A stretch of DNA of 64,000 nucleotides from Symsagittifera roscoffensis (Eukaryota; Xenacoelomorpha; Acoela; Convolutidae): contig NC_087063.1 of assembly GCF_963678635.1 (NCBI RefSeq), forward strand, positions 14,577,006 to 14,641,005, read 5' to 3'. Below, one piece after another: positions 21,058 to 31,000 of the stretch; the stretch's first letter is position 1; each line of letters opens with the position of its first letter. The position numbers and the translations under genes were made by a program. The notes beneath the pieces are model-generated. The model ran no database searches, was not told where the DNA came from, and saw only the letters and a program-made list of their open reading frames with translations.

Positions 21058-21420
21058 GAAGTTTTTAAGCATTGTGAAGTATCTCATGAATGAAAAACCA
21101 TGCAAAACCAAAAACTGTTTTGCTTTTGAAAGCCGAGCGGTATAAGGACAAGACTTATAAACTTTAACTTTTGTTACACGAGAGTGTGCGTGGTTTCAAA
21201 ACCTACACCTGTCAGAACAGAAAAATCGAAATGATGCATCTGTTGAACTGCAAATTTTTTGCAATGACAAAGTTATTTCTCGTTGATCATTTAACAAAAT
21301 TGAAAATCAGAGTCCAAAAGGCTGAAACAAAGTGTCAAAACAAATAACGTATTTGAACCAATCAAAATGACAAAAACAACAGCAAACAACCCAAACGGCA
21401 ATGTACAGTGGAAGTTACCA

Positions 21421-21537
21421 GGCAGGATGGCCGAGAGGTCTAAGGCGCCAGACACAAGAAGACTTCTCGATCGAGATTTCTGGTACAAGAATATTTTTTT
21501 ACAAGAGTGTGGGTGGGTTGAAAACCCACTCCTGTCA
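21421..21537 (+). pseudogene. Type B tRNA-Leu-like, HOR 4
   Basis: Internal T-run of seven (GAATATTTTTTTACAAG). B box GGTTGAAAACC. Confidence 0.7.
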
Positions 21538-21959
21538 GAGCAGAAATATCAAAATGATGCATCTCGTGAAATGCAATTTTTTGCAATGACAAAGTTAGTT
21601 CTAGTTGATCAATTAACAATTTTAAAAATAGTTTCCGAAAAAAACTTGTATAGAGAGTTGCAAAATGTTCGATAAGACACAATTAATTAAAAAGAGCAAT
21701 CGTTCCATTTTGACAAACTTTTACATGCAATTTCTTTTGTCAGACAACCTTGAGGCACGAAATCCAACTGAACAAATAGATGTTGCATGCAAAAATTTTC
21801 CGAAATAGGTCAATGGCTCTTTTTAATGAATTTTGTCTGTCCGAACTTTTTGCTACTAATTATAACAATATGTCAAATTACATTACGTATTTGAACCATT
21901 CAAATTGGCCAAAAAAAACCGCAAACAAAGCAAACGGTAATGAACAGTGCAACTCACCA

Positions 21960-22062
21960 GGCAGAATGGCCAAGCCGTCAGAGGCGCCAGACTCAGTAAG
22001 ATTTCTCAGTCGAGATTCCTGGTACGCGAATGTGTGCGTGGGTTCGAGTACCGCTCCTCTCA
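21960..22062 (+). pseudogene. Type C tRNA-Leu-like, CAG, HOR 4
   Basis: Matches 20,481 over the tRNA-like part. Confidence 0.65.
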
Positions 22063-22433
22063 AATGTTTTCAAGCAATGTGAAGTATCTCATGAAGTGAA
22101 AACAATGCAAAATCAAAGGCAGTTTTGCTTTTGAAAATCGAGAGGTATAAGGACAAGACTTAAAAGCTTTCCATTGAAATCTTTGTTACACAAGAATGTG
22201 CGTGGGTTCAAAAACCACCACTAACAAGAACAGAAAAATCAAAATGATGCATCTCTTGAAATGCAATTTTTTTGCAAGGACAAAGTTAGTTCTCGGTGAT
22301 CAATTAAAAATTTTGAAAATCCAATTCCAAAATGTTTAAGCAATATGTCAAAACAAACTACGTATTTGTACCATTCAAAATGGCAAGGACAACAGCAAAC
22401 AACCCAAATGGTAAAGTACAGTTCAAGTTATCA

Positions 22434-22536
22434 GGCAGGATTGCCGAGAGGTCTAAGGCGCCAGACACAAGAAGATTTCTCGATCGAGATTTCTGGTACA
22501 CGAATGTCTGCGTGGGTTCAAATACCACTCTTGTCA
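22434..22536 (+). pseudogene. Type A tRNA-Leu-like, HOR 5 (last type A)
   Basis: A box TTGCCGAGAGG. No type A copy exists to its right. Confidence 0.6.
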
Positions 22537-22899
22537 GAAGTTTTTAAGCATTGTGAAGTATCTCATGAATGAAAAACCATGCAAAACCAAAAACTGTTTT
22601 GCTTTTGAAAGCCGAGCGGTATAAGGACAAGACTTATAAACTTTAACTTTTGTTACACGAGAGTGTGCGTGGTTTCAAAACCTGCACCTGTCAGAACAGA
22701 AAAATCGAAATGATGCATCTGTTGAACTGCAAATTTTTTGCAATGACAAAGTTATTTCTCGTTGATCATTTAACAAAATTGAAAATCAGAGTCCAAAAGG
22801 CTGAAACAAAGTGTCAAAACAAATAACGTATTTGAACCAATCAAAATGACAAAAACAACAGCAAACAACCCAAACGGCAATGTACAGTGGAAGTTACGA

Positions 22900-23016
22900 G
22901 GCCGGATGGCCGAGAGGTCTAAGGCGCCAGACACAAGAAGACGTCTCGATCGAGATTTCTGGTAAACGAAATTTTTTTTACAAGAGTGTGGGTGGGTTGA
23001 AAACCCACTCCTGTCA
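22900..23016 (+). pseudogene. Type B tRNA-Leu-like, HOR 5
   Basis: Acceptor GGCCGGA, variable arm GGTAAACG, internal T-run of eight. Confidence 0.7.
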
Positions 23017-23437
23017 GAGCAGAAATATCAAAATGATGCATCTCGTGAAATGCAATTTTTTGCAATGACAAAGTTAGTTCTAGTTGATCAAATAACAATT
23101 TTAAAAAAAGTTTCCGAAAAAAACTTGTATAGAGAGTTGCAAAAAGTTCGAAAAGACACAATCCATTAAAAAGAGCATTCGTACCATTTTGACAAATGTT
23201 TACATGCAATTTCTTTTGTCAGACAACCTTGAGGCACGAAATCCAACTGAACAAATAGATGTTGCATGCAGAAATTTTCCGAAATAGGTCAATGGCTCTT
23301 TTTACTAAGTTTTGTCTGTCCGAACTTTTTGCTACTAATTATAACAATATGTCAAATTACATTACGTATTTGAACCATTCAAATTGGCCAAAAAAACAGC
23401 AAACAAAGCAAACGGTAATGAACAGTGCAACTCACCA

Positions 23438-23540
23438 GGCAGAATGGCCGAGCCGTCAGAGGCGCCAGACTCAAAAAGATTCCTCAGTCGAGATTCCTGG
23501 TACGCGAATGTGTGCGTGGGTTCGAGTACCGCTCCTCTCA
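23438..23540 (+). pseudogene. Type C tRNA-Leu-like, CAA, HOR 5
   Basis: The loop is CTCAAA, so this type C copy has CAA, unlike the CAG copies to the left. A box TGGCCGAGCCG. Confidence 0.6.
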
Positions 23541-23913
23541 AATGTTTTTAAGCAATGTGAAGTATCTCATGAAGTGAAAACAATGCAAAATCAAAAGCAG
23601 TTTTGCTTTTAAAAAAAAAGGGGGGGTAAAAGGACAAGACTTAAGAGCTTTCGATTGAAATCTTTGTTACACAAGAATGTGCGTGGGTTCAAAAACCACC
23701 ACTAACAGAACAGAAAAATCAAAATGATGCATCTCTTGAAATGCAATTTTTTTGCAAGGACAAAGTTAGTTCTCGTTGATCACTTAACAAAATTGAAAAT
23801 CAAATTCCAAAATGCTGAAACAAAATGTCAAAACAAATAACGTATTTGAACCATTCAAAATGACAAAAACAATAGCAAACAACCCAAACGGCAATGTACA
23901 GTGGAAGTTACCA

Positions 23914-24029
23914 GGCAGGATGGCCGAGAGGTCTAAGGCGCCAGACACAAGAAGACTTCTCGATCGAGATTTCTGGTACACGAATTTTTTTTACAAGAGT
24001 GTGGGTGGGTTGAAAACGCACTCCTGTCA
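23914..24029 (+). pseudogene. Type B tRNA-Leu-like, shortened HOR 6
   Basis: Follows type C directly because type A is deleted. T-stem end CGCAC. Confidence 0.7.
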
Positions 24030-24452
24030 GAGCAGAAATATCAAAAAGATGCATCTCGTGAAATGCAATTTTTTGCAATGACAAAGTTAGTTCTAGTTGA
24101 TCAATTAAAAATTTTAAAAATAGTTTCCGAAAAAAACTTGTATAGAGAGTTGCAAAAAGTTCGAAAAGACACAATTGATTAAAAAGAGCAATCGTAACAT
24201 TTTGACAAATTTTTGCAAGCAATTTCTTTTGTCAGACAACCTTGAGGCACGAAATCCAACTGAACAAATAGATGTTGCATGCAGAAATTTTCCGAATTAG
24301 GTCAATGGCTCTTTTTAATTAATTTTGTCTGTCCGAACTTTTTGCTACTAATTATAACAATATGTCAAATTACATTACGTATTTGAACCATTCAAATTGG
24401 CCAAAAAAAAACCGCAAACAAAGCAAACGGTAATGAACAGTGCAACTCACCA

Positions 24453-24555
24453 GGCAGAATGGCCGAGCCGTCAGAGGCGCCAGACTCAAAAAGATTTCTC
24501 AGTCGAGATTCCTGGTACGCGAATGTGTGCGTGGGTTCGAGTACCGCTTCTCTCA
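24453..24555 (+). pseudogene. Type C tRNA-Leu-like, CAA, HOR 6
   Basis: Loop CTCAAA and acceptor 3' strand TTCTCTC. Confidence 0.6.
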
Positions 24556-24925
24556 AATGTTTTTAAGTAATGTGAAGTATCTCATGAAGTGAAAACAATG
24601 CAAAATCAAAAGCAGTTTTGCTTTTGAAAAACGAGAGGTAAAAGGGCAAGACTTAAGAGCTTTCGATTGAAATCTTTGTTACACAAGAATATGCGTGGGT
24701 TCAAAAACCACCACTAACAGAACAGAAAAATCAAAATGATACATCTCTTGAAATGCAATTTTTCTGCAAGGACAAAGTTAGTTCTCGTTGATCACTTAAC
24801 AAAATTGAAAATCAGATTCCAAAATGCTGAAACAAAGTGTCAAAACAAATAACGTATTTGAACCATTCAAAATGAAAAAAACAATAGCAAACAACCCAAA
24901 CGGCAATGTACAGTGGAAGTCACCA

Positions 24926-25042
24926 GGCAGGATGGCCGAGAGGTCTAAGGCGCCAGACACAAGAAGACTTCTCGATCGAGATTTCTGGTACACGAATTTT
25001 TTTTTACAAGAGTGTGGGTGGGTTGAAAACGCACTCCTGTCA
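24926..25042 (+). pseudogene. Type B tRNA-Leu-like, shortened HOR 7
   Basis: Internal T-run of nine. The 3' flank is more diverged than in other type B copies. Confidence 0.7.
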
Positions 25043-25463
25043 GAGTAGAAATTTCAAAAAGATGCATCTCGTGAAATGCAATATTTTGCAATGACAAAGT
25101 TAGTTCTAGTTGATCAATTAAAAATTTTAAAAGTAGTTTCCGAAAAAAACTTGTATAGAGAGTTGCAAAAAGTTCGAAAAGACACAATTGATTAAAAAGA
25201 GCAATCGTAACATTTTGACAAATTTTTGCAAGCAATTTCTTTTGTCGGACAACCTTGAGGCACGAAATCCAACTGAACAAATAGATGTTGCATGCAAAAA
25301 TTTTCCGAAATAGGTCAATGGCTCTTTTTAATTAATTTTGTCTGCCCGAACTTTTTGCTACTAACTATAACAGTATGTCAAATTACATTACGTATTTGAA
25401 CCATTCAAATTGGCCAAAAAAACCGCAAACAAAGCAAATGGTAATGAACAGTGCAACTCACCA

Positions 25464-25566
25464 GGCAGAGTGACCGAGCCGTCAGAGGCGCCAGACTCAA
25501 AAAGATTTCTCAGTCTAGATTTCTGTTACGCGAATGTGAGAGTGGGTTCGAGTCCCGCTCCTGTCA
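25464..25566 (+). pseudogene. Type C tRNA-Leu-like, CAA, HOR 7
   Basis: A box GTGACCGAGCC, but the 3' half is better than in other type C copies (GGTTCGAGTCCCGCTCCTGTCA). Confidence 0.6.
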
Positions 25567-25931
25567 GATGTTTTAAAGCAATGTGAAGTATCTCAAGAAA
25601 AAAACTATGCTAAATCAAAAGCAATTTTGCTATTGAAAGTCAAGCAGTCTAAAGAACCCGACTTGAAAGCTCTCGATCAAAATTTTTTTTACACAAGAAT
25701 GTGCATGGGTTCAAAAACCACCACTAACAGAACAGAAAAATCAAAATGATTCATCTCGTGAAATGCAATTTTTGGCAAAGGCAAAGTTAGTTGTCGATGA
25801 TCAATTAATATTTTTAAAAATGAAATTCCAAAAAATTGAATTAATTTCAAAACAAATTACGTATTTGAACCGTTCAAATGGCAAAAACAACAGCAAAAAA
25901 CCCAAACGGTAATGTACAGTATAATTTACAA

Positions 25932-26034
25932 GGCAGTATGGCCGAGCGGTCTACGGCGCCAGACTCAAGAAAACTTCCCACTCGAGATTTCTGGTGCACG
26001 AATGTGCGCGTGGATTCAAAACCCACTCCTGTCA
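25932..26034 (+). tRNA. tRNA-Leu-CAA: tRNA-Leu(CAA), copy 54, near intact
   Basis: Resembles subarray I copies: A box TGGCCGAGCGG, U33, CAA, intron CTTCCCACTCGAG. Acceptor GGCAGTA has a mismatch, and the T-arm GTGGATTCAAAACCCAC lengthens the loop. Confidence 0.6.
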
Positions 26035-26361
26035 GAAGTTTTTAAGCATTGCGAAGTATCTCATGAAGTTGAAAATAATGCAAAATCAAAGGCAGTTTTG
26101 CTTTTGAAAGCTAAGCGGTCTAGAGAACCCGACTTAAAAGCTCTCGATCGAAATTTTTGTTACACAAGAATGTGCGTGGGTTCAAAACACGCCCGTGTCA
26201 GAACAGAAAAATCAAAATGATGCATCTGGTGAAATGCATTTTTTCGCAATGACAAAGTTAGTTGTCAATGATCAATTAATAATTTTAAAACTGAAATTCC
26301 ATTCAAAATAGCAAAAACAACAGCAAACAACCCAAACGGTAATGTACAGTGCAAGTTACCA

Positions 26362-26438
26362 GGCAGGATGGCATAGCGGTCTCAATCGAGCTTACTGGTA
26401 CACAAATGTGTGCGTGGGTACGTATCCCACTCCTGTCA
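26362..26438 (+). pseudogene. tRNA-Leu-like lacking most of D and anticodon arms, copy 55
   Basis: After GGCAGGATGGCATAGCGGTCT the sequence jumps to CAATCGAGCTTACTGG, so the anticodon is lost. The variable and T-arm follow (GTGGGTACGTATCCCAC). Confidence 0.7.
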
Positions 26439-26442
26439 GAAA

Positions 26443-26513
26443 GCAGCATAGCGGTCTCAATCGAGCTTTCTGATACACAAATGTGTGCGTGGGTACAAAT
26501 CCCACTCCTGTCA
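26443..26513 (+). pseudogene. Partial duplicate of the short tRNA-like copy, copy 56
   Basis: Begins GCAGCATAGCGGTCTCAATC and repeats 26,370-26,438 in tandem (about 76-bp period) with few changes. Confidence 0.7.
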
Positions 26514-26789
26514 GATGTTTTTAATCTTTGTGACTATCTCATAAGTTAAAAACAATGCAAAATCAAAGGCAGTTTTGCTTTTGAAAGCCAAGCGGTCTTG
26601 AAAACCCGACTTAAGAGCTCTCGATCGGAATTTTTGTTACACAAGAGTCTTCGTGGGTTCAACGTTCACATCTGTCAGAACAGAAAACTCAAAATGATGC
26701 ATCTCGTGGAACGCAGTTTTTTCCAATGACAAAAAAAGTTCTTGATGATCAATTAATAATTTTGAAAAAGAAATTCCAAAAAATTGAAA

Positions 26790-27208
26790 CAATATGTCAA
26801 AACAAATTACGTTTTGAACCATTCAAAAAACGAAAAGGAACATCAGACAACGGAAACGGTAAAGTACAGGTCAAGTCACCAGGCAGGATGGCCGAGCGGT
26901 CTAAGGCGCCAGACACAAGAAGACTTCTCAATCGAGATTTCTGAGACACGAATGTGTGCGTGGGTACGAATCCCATTCCTGTCCGATTTTTTTTTAATCA
27001 TTGTGAAGTATGTCATTAACTGAAAACAATCCAAAACCAAAAGCAGTTTTGCTTTTGAAAGACGAGCGGTCGAAAGCACCCGACTTAAGAGCTCTCAATC
27101 GAAAATTTTGTTACACTGCCTGGTGACTTGAACTGTTTTTTACCGTTTCCGTTGTTTGATGTTCCTTTTGCTATACTGAAAATATGTAATTTGTTTTGAC
27201 ATATTGTG
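26790..27208. repeat. Inverted repeat closing the tRNA array
   Basis: Bases 27,117-27,208 are the imperfect reverse complement of 26,790-26,885, the 5' flank and first bases of the last tRNA copy. Shared landmarks are CAATATGTCAAAACAAATTAC, GGAACATCA, CAACGGAAACGGTAAA and TCAAGTCACCAGGCA. The arms are about 92-96 bp and enclose about 230 bp containing the last tRNA copy. This fixes the array boundary and suggests a fold-back or template-switch event. Confidence 0.85.
26882..26984 (+). pseudogene. tRNA-Leu-like, copy 57, last of array
   Basis: A box TGGCCGAGCGG, A33 before CAA, anticodon stem TCTGA, B box GGGTACGAATCC, discriminator C and an 8-T run downstream. It sits inside the terminal inverted repeat. 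Confidence 0.65.
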
Positions 27209-27897
27209 TGGGTGGGCTTGCATGTAACTCTTGTTAAATAGAAACGTAGTCAAACCTTCAATGAGTTTGGATTCAAATGATTCAATCTTTTCAAATGAAA
27301 TATCCCAAAACAAAATTGCACCTTCTAACTAGTTTCAATACCAATTTTTCAACATGTTTTATTCCCAAGATGGCGAAAACTAAGTCTATAATAAGCCTGT
27401 TCGCTTGCTTTTTGGGCTCGAAAATAGACAACGTCAAAAATTTCAAACTGCTCGACACTTTTTTTGGACACAAGTCATTCAATCACGAATGGAAAAGCTT
27501 TAAAATGTTATACCATTTGACCTATTCCGATTAGCATTTGTGTAACCTCATTTTGCGATGAAAACAAAAGAAATCTAACCCATCACAAAAGTTCCTCCGA
27601 ATTTCCAGTTGTCGGAACCAACACTTGCATGAATACAAGACTTCAACCGAATACAAGACTTCAACAGAGCTTTAAAACACTAACTATTATCACTGCAGCA
27701 ACAATGAGTTCACCTGACAGTTCATAGGATTACAAATAGATTAGATTAAAACCTTGTTCCCTTTTATAAGACACTTGCTATCGCAAGTGTATTAATTTAA
27801 AGGATTTAGTTGGTTAAACAATTTTTGCCCAATCGGTCACTCTGTCTTGAACATACCCCCTGGCCCCCTGGAATGTAGGGGGGACTAGCTAGCTGAC
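27209..27897. other. Spacer between array and tolloid exon 4
   Basis: No coding exon is visible, and none encoding a CUB end or EGF domain. Bases 27,380-27,540 are a minus-strand copy of the dispersed intronic repeat family. GAATACAAGACTTCAAC occurs twice near 27,632-27,665. A hairpin ACACTTGCTATCGCAAGTGT lies near 27,770, similar to those at 51,012 and 55,455. The stretch is probably intron. Confidence 0.6.
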
Positions 27898-28068
27898 CTT
27901 TTTCTCGATGGAGTCGTCAGTATGGAAGATGAGTTGCAAACTGTGAGACTCTGAGGTGTATGCACTGGGCTTCTCGTCCCCACAGAAACTGCCGTCGGGG
28001 GGACTGCTGTCGGTGAGACTACTCTTTACCATCATGTAGTCATACTTGCACTGAGTAGTTCCCTCCAG
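27898..28068 (-). CDS. Tolloid exon 4: middle of CUB3, last visible exon
   Basis: 57 codons, [14 protein letters not shown] to DDSIEKK. Acceptor TTTTTTCAG, donor AAG|GTCAGC, phase 0. Without splicing, translation would add Val-Ser and stop at TAG. In BMP1 the next exon begins with the Gly-Phe that closes the CUB domain. Confidence 0.9.
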
Positions 28069-31000
28069 CTGAAAAAATTCAATATGGATACAAGCAGCAG
28101 CATATTCCGCAGCCTCTCTCCAATGATTTATCGCCCCACCGCCAAAATTTCTGTTTGTTACAACTATATTTGTTGCCTCTTGTTGCAGACTAGTAAGGTG
28201 TCTATCAAGTATCAAGGAGAACGTCTATTTTTTTCTTCAAGCACCCTTAGTTGTTTCTTAATTTTTTGTTCGGTGATTGTTGGATTGGTTTAAAGCCTGA
28301 AAAAACACAATCGTCATAATTGCCAGAGAAAAAAAAACACATAACTTGGCAGGAGCAACTTGTTTATGAAAACTTCGGGCTAAAATTTCAATTTTGTTCT
28401 AAAATGAGCTCAAAATGATTATCATCACTATCGAAAAATTTGAAAGGGAATGCGAGATGCTACATTTCCATCTTATCTTTTGTAATATGTAAATTTTTGT
28501 TCCGACCATTCGTAATTTGTGGAGGAACTTTGTATTCGGGTGTTTTAATTTTTTTTTGTTATTTTTTTGTTCCGACCGTTTGGAAAATGGAGAGGATCTT
28601 TGTATTCGGGTGTGTTTTAGTTTTTTCTTTATTAATTTTTTTTCTTGTTCCGACTATTTGAAATATGGCGAGGTACTTTGAATTCATGTGTGTTTTAGCT
28701 ATTTAGCTTTTTTTCTATTTTTTGATTTCCACGCAAAATCAGCTGCCACAAATAATCATCGGAGAGAACTAAGTGATATATCATTTTCCAGCCCTTTCAA
28801 TCGTGATTCGAACTACATTAAAAAATCTAAAAATGTTCCCGGTGTCGAGAAAAACCTGTTTGAAAACTTTCATTTTCGTCTAATTTCGAGTGAGCGAGCA
28901 GGCTTACAATAGATTATTTTAATAGTTAAAAAGCTGATAATTGCTTAACTTAAGCGGTTAAACGTAGGTTTAATCGGCTAACATTTGCCTCTTTTGACTA
29001 TTTTAGCTCAGTTTTTTTTTGTTTTCCTAGTCATTTTTCTATAAAAATTGTTTTCCAATTCGCTTATTTCAGCATGACTGTCCAATATGCCTAAGCCCTA
29101 GTTTTTTCCTTCAAATCCTTTCATCACACCACAAAGAAAAAACGAGTATAATTTGAAATTACTTTTTTGTTCTATTTTTAAAGACTATGGTCGGAACATT
29201 CTGTGCCACCTGCACAGTAGCCGGATATCCTTGTTTATTTTTGTTTTCCACGCAAAATCAGGTACCACAAATAATCATCGGAGTTGTTCGAGTGATATAT
29301 CATATTAAAACCCTTTCAGTCGTGATTCAAACGACATTAAAAAATTTGAAACTAATTTCTCAAAGTCGAGAAAAACTAAAAAAATTGAAATTTGTTTTGG
29401 TCTAATTTCAAGCTAACAAGGTGAGACTAAGCAGGCTTATAAATGCTTATTTCTGCTTAATTTAGCTGTGAAAGATTAGTTTTACTGGAGTTGTTAGTTT
29501 TTGGTGTTTTAAAAGCCAATTTAGGATTCAAAAACTTCAAAATTCCGTTACGAGTCCAAACTGTGGACTGCATAGACGCACGATTTGGTGTTTTAGGTCT
29601 ATGGAATCCAGAGACAATATTTTAAACATGCTTAAATTTAGTTGAAATACTCAAAGAAAATGAAAGAACAAAAGAAGAACAAAAGGAGCGTCCTTGCTGC
29701 AGAATCCGCTAACTGTTCACAAAATACACAGTTTAGCCTCGTAATGTCAAAAACTTTCTGCCAAAAAAAATGGAAAAATTTTTTTGAATTTTTATAACAA
29801 TTTTTTATTGTTTTTTTTGTCATTTTTCTACAAATACTGTTTTCCAATCGGCCTATTTTACTATGAATGTCGAATATGCCTAAGTTATTTATTTTTTTCG
29901 TCCAGAATTTTTATCAGACCACGCACAAAAAACAATTTTTGTGTGTTTTTTAGGACTATGGTCGGAACCTTCTGTGCTACTTGCACAGTAACCGGCTATC
30001 CGTGTTTGTAGTATGTATATTTTTTTGTAAATTTAATACAACTCACTTGAAACTCCTCAAACTCGATTGTAATTTTGTAATGAGCAGGCGCCATCAAGTT
30101 CCATATGCAGTGCTTATTATTTGGATACATGTTTGGGAATCCAGGCGAGCTGATAGTTCCACTTGGAATACACTTCTCGCCCGGAGCACCAAGCGGGTTC
30201 GTTTCGTCGCCACACTTCTCGTTAACGAGAATGTAGCCGCCACAAGCCGACTCGCATGTTTTCCCGTCGGGTCCGAGTTGGAATCCGATGTTGCACTCGC
30301 ACTGGTAGCTACCGACCGTGTCAACGCATGTGTGCATGCATCCTCCATTGTTTTCCATACACTCGTTTACTTCGGGGAAAAACTCGAGTGAGAAGCCACC
30401 TTGAAAAAAAAAACAAGTTAAACTTTTCCACAGTCCAGAAAAATTGCATGTAGATTTAAACTCTAATATAACATATAAGAACATAATATCATTAGGTTTG
30501 CACTATCAGGCTTTAAAAGCTCATTCTGATTTTGCTTTGTCCGTCATTAATAAATGCCAAATAATTTAACAGAATAACAACTTGTTGAACTTATTTTCAG
30601 ATCAAAGGTCCAATCTATTTCACAATCTCTTACTTCTGTTCAATTTGGAGATAAACTCATAAGAGATTCCATCTCGGCAAAATAAGAGTAAAAACAAACA
30701 GAGGTAAAAGGAGTTCAAAAACTCCATTCTGAAGGCAAGTGTAGGTAAAATACTAGCTAATACTCGTTGCTGGGCAAAAAATAAAGACTTTCTCGACCAC
30801 TACCACTGCAAATCGTTCTTTTATTTATATTTTTCTTCGAAACAATGGATTAATTTTAGCAAAAAATATGACATCATAACTCTTCAACTTACAAAATACA
30901 TGTGGTAAGGAAAATCTCGGCTATTTCCCAATATACTAGCTCTTTAGAGAGAAAATGGTTTCGTCGGATCTTTTCGGTTGTTTACCTTTACACTTTTTCC

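Larger units (their letters stand above)
16523..25570 (+). repeat. Subarray III: 1,478-bp higher-order repeat with three tRNA types
   Basis: The order of tRNA-like copies is A-B-C, repeated. Type A starts at 16,523, 18,000, 19,476, 20,955 and 22,434. Type B starts at 16,989, 18,466, 19,942, 21,421, 22,900, 23,914 and 24,926. Type C starts at 17,526, 19,002, 20,481, 21,960, 23,438, 24,453 and 25,464. Same-type copies are 1,476-1,479 bp apart until about 22.9 kb, then 1,011-1,015 bp, because type A is missing from the last two repeats. Between B and C each repeat carries a spacer of about 250 bp not seen in subarray I (for example 17,180-17,430). Confidence 0.9.
25571..27116 (+). repeat. Right end of the tRNA array, irregular units
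   Basis: Two full tRNA-Leu-like copies (25,932 and 26,882) and two short copies without anticodon arm (26,362 and 26,443), each with array-type flanks and second modules. Repetition stops at 27,116, where an inverted array fragment begins. Confidence 0.85.
28069..30046 (-). other. Tolloid intron 3, repeat-filled
   Basis: Contains plus-strand copies of the dispersed intronic repeat (28,490-28,990 and 29,250-29,470) and a direct duplication, 29,017-29,240 against 29,808-30,009, sharing CTATGGTCGGAAC and GCACAGTARCCGG. No coding potential seen. Confidence 0.7.

Noticed and set aside
277-27023. Many short open frames of 60-110 codons in the tRNA array, on both strands
   Set aside because: They overlap tRNA copies and repeat with the unit; their sequence is simply the tRNA and flanks read in frame. 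No start context, domain or splice logic supports them.
1-27116. SINE cluster as explanation of the array
   Set aside because: Units are strictly head-to-tail with shared flanks, keep the tRNA intron and lack poly(A) tails or target-site duplications. Tandem duplication explains them better than retroposition.
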